Source of the DNA: an uncultured Lachnospiraceae bacterium
GTDB taxonomy: Bacteria; Bacillota; Clostridia; Lachnospirales; Lachnospiraceae
Direction: 5' to 3'
Assembly (NCBI GenBank): GCA_946406305.1
Contig: CAMJKC010000010.1
Span: 1-19,826, forward strand
DNA length: 19,826 nucleotides
This document shows, in pieces, positions 15,996 to 19,826 of this stretch; positions within the stretch are counted from its first letter, which is position 1, and every line of letters starts with the position of its first letter. A model generated the notes under the pieces. That model was not told the origin of the DNA and made no database searches. It saw only the letters and a program-made list of their open reading frames with translations. A program made the translations under genes and the position numbers.

Positions 15996-18383
15996 ATGAA
16001 AGTATTGTTTTTTTTATTTTGTATTTTATTTTTATGTTCTTGTAATAATGAAAAAATAGATAAGAACTTAAAACAAAAAAATGAAACAGAAATTCACACA
16101 ACAGAAAATAATATTGAAGATGAAAGTAAGGAAAAAAAAGAGTATGTAGATAATAATATTTTAGATAAATATGATGATGAAGAAGAAATTATAAAAAATG
16201 ATAATGTATATTATGATAGAGAAGGTAATATATTTGAGAAAGGGCTGTTTTTTGATGATGGAAAAATTATATTCATAAAAGATGGAAAAAGAATTTATGA
16301 TTATGAAGAAAAAAACATTGAAGGTAAAACTTTTAATTATGATGTTTTGGTAGTAAATGGAAAAGTAGAGTATAATTTAAAAAATAAAACTATAGAATAT
16401 AAAAAAAATGGTGGAATATACTTAAATGATGAAGGTAATAGAGCCATAGGAACTATTGAAGATATGTATTTTAAGTTAGATTATTCAAAAGAATATGGTT
16501 TTAGTGAAGGAAAATTATATTTAACAGATTATGATGGTAATATACTTGAGAGTTATAAAAATGAATTTCATACTTTTTCCCTGCAGGATACATTAGAAAA
16601 AAATAAAAATAGAAAAATAGAGGAAATAAAAAATGGCTATGTTGATAATATTAATATGCCCGAAGATGGAATTTCAAAAAAAGTGAGATTTGACTTTAAG
16701 AAGGAAATGAATATAAGACCATTGAGTGAGACATATTATTTTTATGAAGATAGTAATATTGCTTATAATGGTGTAAATACTATAGATGGGAAAAAATATT
16801 TATTTAATGAAAGAGGATGTTTAGTTAAAAATGGATGCTATGTAGATACAAAAGGAAATGCATATATAGCTGATGAAAATGGAATTGTAATAGAGAAAGA
16901 AGGCTTTTTTACAATAGTTCCATATGATGAGGATGGCAATTTGGACATTGATGTTTCTTTTGTATATTTGACAGAAATTTCAGATAGGTCTTACAGACGA
17001 AGATATTATGTGAATAAAAATGGAAAAGTAGAATGTAATAATTTGTTTGTTGTAGATGGCGATATATATTATGCTGATGAAAATTGTGAATTATTAAACA
17101 ATTCATACCTTACTACAAGATATTATTTTGGAAACGATTGTAAGTTAAAAAGTGGAGAAATAAATAAAGAAAATATTTATGAAATAAAAAATTTAATTGA
17201 TAGTTTGTTGACTCGTTATAGCATTAAAGATTTGCAAGGAATAGTTGTTGACATAGATAAGTATGATGAATTAAAAAATAGAGTAAATAGTATAGTTGAA
17301 GATGAAAATAATGTTGTTGAAAAAGACTATTTATCAATTATAAAAAAGGAAGATAAATTATATGTAGATAATAAATTAGTCACAGATGTTTTTATATATC
17401 CAAATGATTATAAAGGAATGTTTGCAGGAAAAGACTATAATATTAGAAAAAGATATTATGACAGTTTGGGGGATATGGTGACAAATGATATAATTAAGAT
17501 AGATGAAGATATGTATTTAATTGATAAAAATGGGTATGCATTAGTTTCATATAAACTGACTGAGGGGATAATAAAAAAATATTTTGAAAATGAGACAGTG
17601 AATAAATTAATGAAGTATGAAAATTATTTTACAGATGATGAGGGAAGAATACTTTTTTCATACGAAGATATATGCGAAAAACTTGTTAAAGAATATAAAA
17701 ATAAATTAGACGAAGAAAATAACCAAAATAAAATAGATTATTCAGTGTATGAAAAAAGTGTTGAAAGTATAGTTTTAAAACTTGATGATAAAAATAATTA
17801 TAATAAACATGGAGAATTTGAAACAAAAGAAGATATGCCTGTTGTTTTTAAGGCAGAACTTAGAGACATAGATAAAGATTCAATATGTGAATTGCTATTA
17901 TTAAGAAAAGAAGATATTTTAGGAAAATGTTTTTTGACTTTAGATTTATATAAATATGAAAAAGAACAATTTAACATTGTAGATAGTAAAAGGCTCCTTG
18001 GGATTTTTTACAGAGATTTTGAACTTACAAAAGTCGGGTTTAAGATGAATGAATTTTCTGAATATAGAATGTTTGTTGAATCAAGAAAGAGTGGATCTTC
18101 TGTTGAAGTGCAGTATTATGATTTTGATGATATGAAAATTAATTATAAATACGCTGTTAGACATGCTGGTTCAGATATAGGCTCTTGGCAAGAGGATCTT
18201 AATGAAAGAATAAATGAAATGGGGCTTGATTATTATGAGAATGAGTTTTATGACTATAGGGACTCATACTTAGAAAATGATAAAAATGTAAATGTTATAT
18301 TGAGTTTTGAAAAGGTAACAGAGAAAAGCAAAAATGAAAAAGGCTATTATGATTATGGAGAAAAATTTTTTCTTACACATTGA
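15996..18383 (+). CDS. Large surface lipoprotein with degenerate wall-binding-like repeats
   Basis: This is a 795-residue protein. I chose ATG 15996 because MKVLFFLFCILFLCSC is a clear lipoprotein signal with lipobox LCSC and Cys16. The in-frame ATG at 15906 would add 30 residues made largely of the 21-bp repeat. Neither start has a good ribosome binding site. After an acidic, Asn/Glu/Lys-rich linker come several units resembling choline/glucan-binding repeats, such as VYYDREGNIFEKGLFF, TIDGKKYLFNERGCLVKNG and YVNKNGKVECNNLFVVDGDI. The middle is helical and charged. The C-terminal part has AELRDIDKDSICELLLL, a D-x-D-x-D loop like those of integrin/VCBS-type proteins. No catalytic motif is recognised. 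It ends at the promoter of the tRNA genes. A surface-binding role is inference. Confidence 0.8.
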   Translation: MKVLFFLFCILFLCSCNNEKIDKNLKQKNETEIHTTENNIEDESKEKKEYVDNNILDKYDDEEEIIKNDNVYYDREGNIFEKGLFFDDGKIIFIKDGKRIYDYEEKNIEGKTFNYDVLVVNGKVEYNLKNKTIEYKKNGGIYLNDEGNRAIGTIEDMYFKLDYSKEYGFSEGKLYLTDYDGNILESYKNEFHTFSLQDTLEKNKNRKIEEIKNGYVDNINMPEDGISKKVRFDFKKEMNIRPLSETYYFYEDSNIAYNGVNTIDGKKYLFNERGCLVKNGCYVDTKGNAYIADENGIVIEKEGFFTIVPYDEDGNLDIDVSFVYLTEISDRSYRRRYYVNKNGKVECNNLFVVDGDIYYADENCELLNNSYLTTRYYFGNDCKLKSGEINKENIYEIKNLIDSLLTRYSIKDLQGIVVDIDKYDELKNRVNSIVEDENNVVEKDYLSIIKKEDKLYVDNKLVTDVFIYPNDYKGMFAGKDYNIRKRYYDSLGDMVTNDIIKIDEDMYLIDKNGYALVSYKLTEGIIKKYFENETVNKLMKYENYFTDDEGRILFSYEDICEKLVKEYKNKLDEENNQNKIDYSVYEKSVESIVLKLDDKNNYNKHGEFETKEDMPVVFKAELRDIDKDSICELLLLRKEDILGKCFLTLDLYKYEKEQFNIVDSKRLLGIFYRDFELTKVGFKMNEFSEYRMFVESRKSGSSVEVQYYDFDDMKINYKYAVRHAGSDIGSWQEDLNERINEMGLDYYENEFYDYRDSYLENDKNVNVILSFEKVTEKSKNEKGYYDYGEKFFLTH

Positions 18384-18408
18384 CAAAAATAGAATATTAT
18401 GTTATATT
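18380..18408 (+). promoter_or_regulatory. Promoter of the tRNA operon
   Basis: A perfect TTGACA (18380-18385), a spacer of exactly 17 bases and TATATT (18403-18408) stand 13 bases before the first tRNA. The -35 overlaps the stop codon of the lipoprotein gene. Confidence 0.88.
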
Positions 18409-18421
18409 AAACAAGTTGTAT

Positions 18422-18494
18422 GCCGATATAGCTCAATCGGTAGAGCAACTGATTTGTAATCAGTAGGTTTACGGTTCAAGTCCGTATATCGGCT
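18422..18494 (+). tRNA. tRNA-Thr (anticodon TGT)
   Basis: Full cloverleaf of 73 bases. The acceptor stem is GCCGATA with TATCGGC and discriminator T; the D arm is GCTC with GAGC. The anticodon stem is ACTGA with TCAGT around TTTGTAA (anticodon TGT). The T arm is TACGG-TTCAAGT-CCGTA. CCA is not encoded. Confidence 0.97.
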
Positions 18495-18497
18495 TTT

Positions 18498-18571
18498 GGA
18501 GGATTAGCTCAGTTGGTTAGAGCAATCGGCTCATAACCGATCGGTCCCGGGTTCGAGTCCCTGATCCTCCA
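18498..18571 (+). tRNA. tRNA with anticodon CAT (Met elongator, or Ile2 after lysidine modification)
   Basis: Cloverleaf of 74 bases. The acceptor stem is GGAGGAT with ATCCTCC and discriminator A; the D arm is GCTC with GAGC. The anticodon stem is ATCGG with CCGAT around CTCATAA. The T arm is CCGGG-TTCGAGT-CCCTG with one C-U mismatch at its second pair. The first pair G-C and A73 rule out an initiator-type mismatched end, so it is elongator Met or Ile2. The core around GGCTCATAACC resembles the Bacillus Ile2 tRNA as I recall it, so Ile2 is a real option. It lies three bases after tRNA-Thr and is cotranscribed. CCA is not encoded. Confidence 0.93.
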
Positions 18572-18579
18572 CAAAAAAA

Positions 18580-18604
18580 CCCCATGTGATATGGGGCTTT
18601 TTTA
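18580..18604. terminator. Terminator after the tRNA genes, probably bidirectional
   Basis: CCCCAT (18580-18585) and ATGGGG (18591-18596) pair around GTGAT. T7 follows on the plus strand, and the preceding A7 gives a T run on the minus strand. It can therefore end both the tRNA transcript and the convergent SGNH-gene transcript. Confidence 0.88.
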
Positions 18605-18610
18605 TTGATA

Positions 18611-18694
18611 TTATTTTAAATAAGTTAAAAACTTTCTCTCGCTTACACCAAGCTTCTGCAGTTTCTTTAGTTGATAGCAGGTTGCTTTTTAACC
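18611..18694 (-). pseudogene. Remnant of an Rpn-type C-terminal tail (3' block, copy B)
   Basis: This stretch closely matches 19615-19699, the 3' end of the intact tail gene, including the DNA for STKEAAKRLGVSERKFLTYLK. It has a two-base deletion (near 18649) and a one-base insertion, so the frame is broken. The last codons and stop of the SGNH gene are read from it in a shifted frame. Confidence 0.85.
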
Positions 18695-19407
18695 TTAACA
18701 TCTTTTATAATTTTAATATCTGGAAAATTATATTTTTCACTTATATTTTTATATATGTTTATATAAGATTTTTTATCTAAATGAGTCCAATCAGAATAAG
18801 TTACATTTGAAGGTATTTCTTCATAATAACAGTTATCGTATTTATTAGCTAATTTTTTAACGATATTAGAGAAATTATCTATATTTTCTTTCTTCTGATG
18901 CTCTTTCCATTCATGCTCTTTACCTGATTTAGAAGTTCCTTTATAGTCTCCATAAGGGACTGCCATTAAAATCAATTTGCAATTAGGGTCTATTTGCTCT
19001 AAAAACTGCATATACTGTTTTTCAAAATTTTTTATATCTCTATTTATAATATTTGATCCAAAAAACAATATAGCATAATCAACATATTTGGAGTCTTCTA
19101 TAAATTCTTTTATTAAACCTTTACAGTCACCTCTATGTCCTATAATATCGCCGTTATTATTTTTAGTAGTAGAAACTAACCCGTGAGAACTAAATTCATT
19201 GCCTGCTACTGAATGATTTCCTAAGGTTAGACATTTTAAATCATTATCAATATTAGTATGCACACTCATATAAGAAGCATGAGAATTACCAACTATAGCT
19301 ATATTATATAGATTAATATTATAGTCATTTATACTTGTGTGTAAGGTTTTTGCATATAAAAAACTAGAATTAGTAATAATAAATAAAATAATAAATAATT
19401 TTTTCAT
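18667..19407 (-). CDS. Secreted SGNH/GDSL hydrolase-like protein
   Basis: This is a 246-residue protein if started at ATG 19407, where MKKLFIILFIITNSSFLYA forms a signal peptide with cleavage after about residue 19; ATG 19443 would give a 12-residue extension with no better ribosome binding site. Block I is IAIVGNSHASYM with candidate catalytic Ser42. Block III is ILFFGSN with Asn119. The end motif SDWTHLDKKSY supplies Asp206 and His209. These are the features of SGNH hydrolases (esterases and deacetylases of surface polymers); the GNSH variant is like those of O-acyl-modifying enzymes. The substrate is unknown. The last eight codons and the stop lie in a remnant of an Rpn tail gene. Another fragment of the same gene lies upstream, so this gene appears to have been inserted. 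Confidence 0.75.
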   Translation of the reverse strand: MKKLFIILFIITNSSFLYAKTLHTSINDYNINLYNIAIVGNSHASYMSVHTNIDNDLKCLTLGNHSVAGNEFSSHGLVSTTKNNNGDIIGHRGDCKGLIKEFIEDSKYVDYAILFFGSNIINRDIKNFEKQYMQFLEQIDPNCKLILMAVPYGDYKGTSKSGKEHEWKEHQKKENIDNFSNIVKKLANKYDNCYYEEIPSNVTYSDWTHLDKKSYINIYKNISEKYNFPDIKIIKDVKVKKQPAIN

Positions 19408-19516
19408 AATCATCCATTCATGGTTTTGTATATATATAAACATTTTTATAATTAACTGATTATAGTCTTAAACCATTATCTGCTTTATTATAATGTATCA
19501 TATAAAATCTACATTT

Positions 19517-19558
19517 TTAATTTATATCTTTAAGGATTGGCATCATTTCTTTACTCAT
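19517..19558 (-). pseudogene. Truncated 5' block of an Rpn-type tail gene (copy B)
   Basis: The ATG at 19558 has an excellent GGAGG at 19566-19570 but encodes only MSKEMMPILKDIN before a stop. The first 11 codons match the intact gene at 19818 apart from Ala to Pro. Similarity ends at about 19526, where the SGNH-gene segment begins. Confidence 0.8.
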
Positions 19559-19566
19559 AGTCACAC
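19526..19566. repeat. 41-bp direct repeat, copy B
   Basis: Matches 19786-19826 with a single mismatch (G at 19540 against C at 19800). It covers the start region of the Rpn tail gene. The match ends at the window edge, so the true repeat may be longer. Confidence 0.95.
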
Positions 19567-19614
19567 CTCCGATTTTATATATCCTATTTTCAGATTGAGG
19601 TATTTTATGTTGTA

Positions 19615-19818
19615 TTATTTTAGATAAGTTAAAAATTTTCTCTCGCTTACACCAAGCCTTTTTGCAGCTTCTTTAGTTGATAAAAGGTTGTCCTTAACCA
19701 TGTCTAATAATAAAGTTATTCTACCTTTTTCAATGCCAATTTCTATGCCTTCAAGTTTACCTTCTTTTATGCCTTCAAGTCTTTCATCTTTAAGGATTGC
19801 CATCATTTCTTTACTCAT
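19615..19818 (-). CDS. Small Rpn-type C-terminal tail protein (recombination-promoting nuclease family fragment)
   Basis: This is a 67-residue protein: MSKEMMAILKDERLEGIKEG, a Glu-Gly repeat helix (KLEGIEIGIEKG), then LLLDMVKDNLLSTKEAAKRL and GVSERKFLTYLK, a small helix-turn-helix-like end. This is the usual C-terminus of Rpn/PD-(D/E)XK nuclease family transposase proteins, without the nuclease domain. I chose ATG 19818 by analogy with copy B, where the same ATG has GGAGG seven bases upstream; the window ends at the first base of the equivalent site. If the sequence outside differs, this could be the end of a full-length Rpn gene. Confidence 0.7.
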   Translation of the reverse strand: MSKEMMAILKDERLEGIKEGKLEGIEIGIEKGRITLLLDMVKDNLLSTKEAAKRLGVSERKFLTYLK

Positions 19819-19826
19819 AGTCACAC
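19786..19826. repeat. 41-bp direct repeat, copy A (runs to the window edge)
   Basis: Partner of 19526-19566. It includes the start region of the intact Rpn tail gene and probably continues past the window. Confidence 0.95.

Noticed and set aside
19444..19516. TATAAT-like hexamers upstream of the SGNH gene as its promoter
   Set aside because: None has a convincing -35 at 16-18 bases; I see no reliable promoter in this gap.

Overview
The window is AT-rich DNA, by eye well under one-third G+C. It carries strong GGAGG ribosome binding sites, sigma-A type promoters, MutS2, a YhaM-like nuclease, a BMP-type nucleoside ABC transporter and an L-box lysine riboswitch. Together these point to a low-GC Firmicute, most likely an anaerobic member of the Clostridia. 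Genus cannot be settled from the sequence alone.

Layout. (1) 1-1263, minus strand: the first 421 codons of mutS2, cut by the window edge. (2) 1337-13799, plus strand: a long directon beginning at a good promoter. Its genes are a membrane-anchored SH3b protein, a nucleoside-type ABC importer (BMP lipoprotein, double ATPase, two permeases), a YhaM-like OB/HD nuclease, ruvA, ruvB, a dihydropyrimidinase, a uridine-phosphorylase-family protein, a small signal-anchored protein and a DUF6056-like polytopic membrane protein. The only strong internal terminator lies right after the BMP gene, so the binding protein is probably made in excess of the ATPase and permeases. (3) 13821-13866: a bidirectional terminator between convergent genes. 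(4) 13875-15785, minus strand: an NhaC-family transporter with a complete lysine riboswitch, expression-platform terminator and promoter upstream. It is probably a lysine transporter, and it ends in a tail very rich in lysine. (5) 15805-18383, plus strand: a large lipoprotein with degenerate wall-binding-like repeats. A G10 tract and a GC-rich 21-bp tandem duplication precede it. (6) 18380-18604: a two-tRNA operon (Thr-TGT and a CAT tRNA) with its own promoter and terminator. (7) 18611-19826, minus strand: an SGNH-hydrolase-like secreted protein gene lying between the two separated ends of an Rpn-type (recombination-promoting nuclease) C-terminal tail gene. An uninterrupted copy of that tail gene stands next to it at the window edge.

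How the genes may work together: the ABC importer, phosphorylase and dihydropyrimidinase suggest uptake and breakdown of nucleosides and cyclic amides. The DNA/RNA maintenance genes ruvAB and yhaM lie in the same transcription unit. The right-hand third looks like accessory sequence, with surface proteins, repeats and Rpn remnants near tRNA genes. The points most worth a second look are the split Rpn gene with the SGNH gene inside it, the lysine-riboswitch transporter with its lysine-rich tail, and the poly-G and tandem-repeat region before the lipoprotein.
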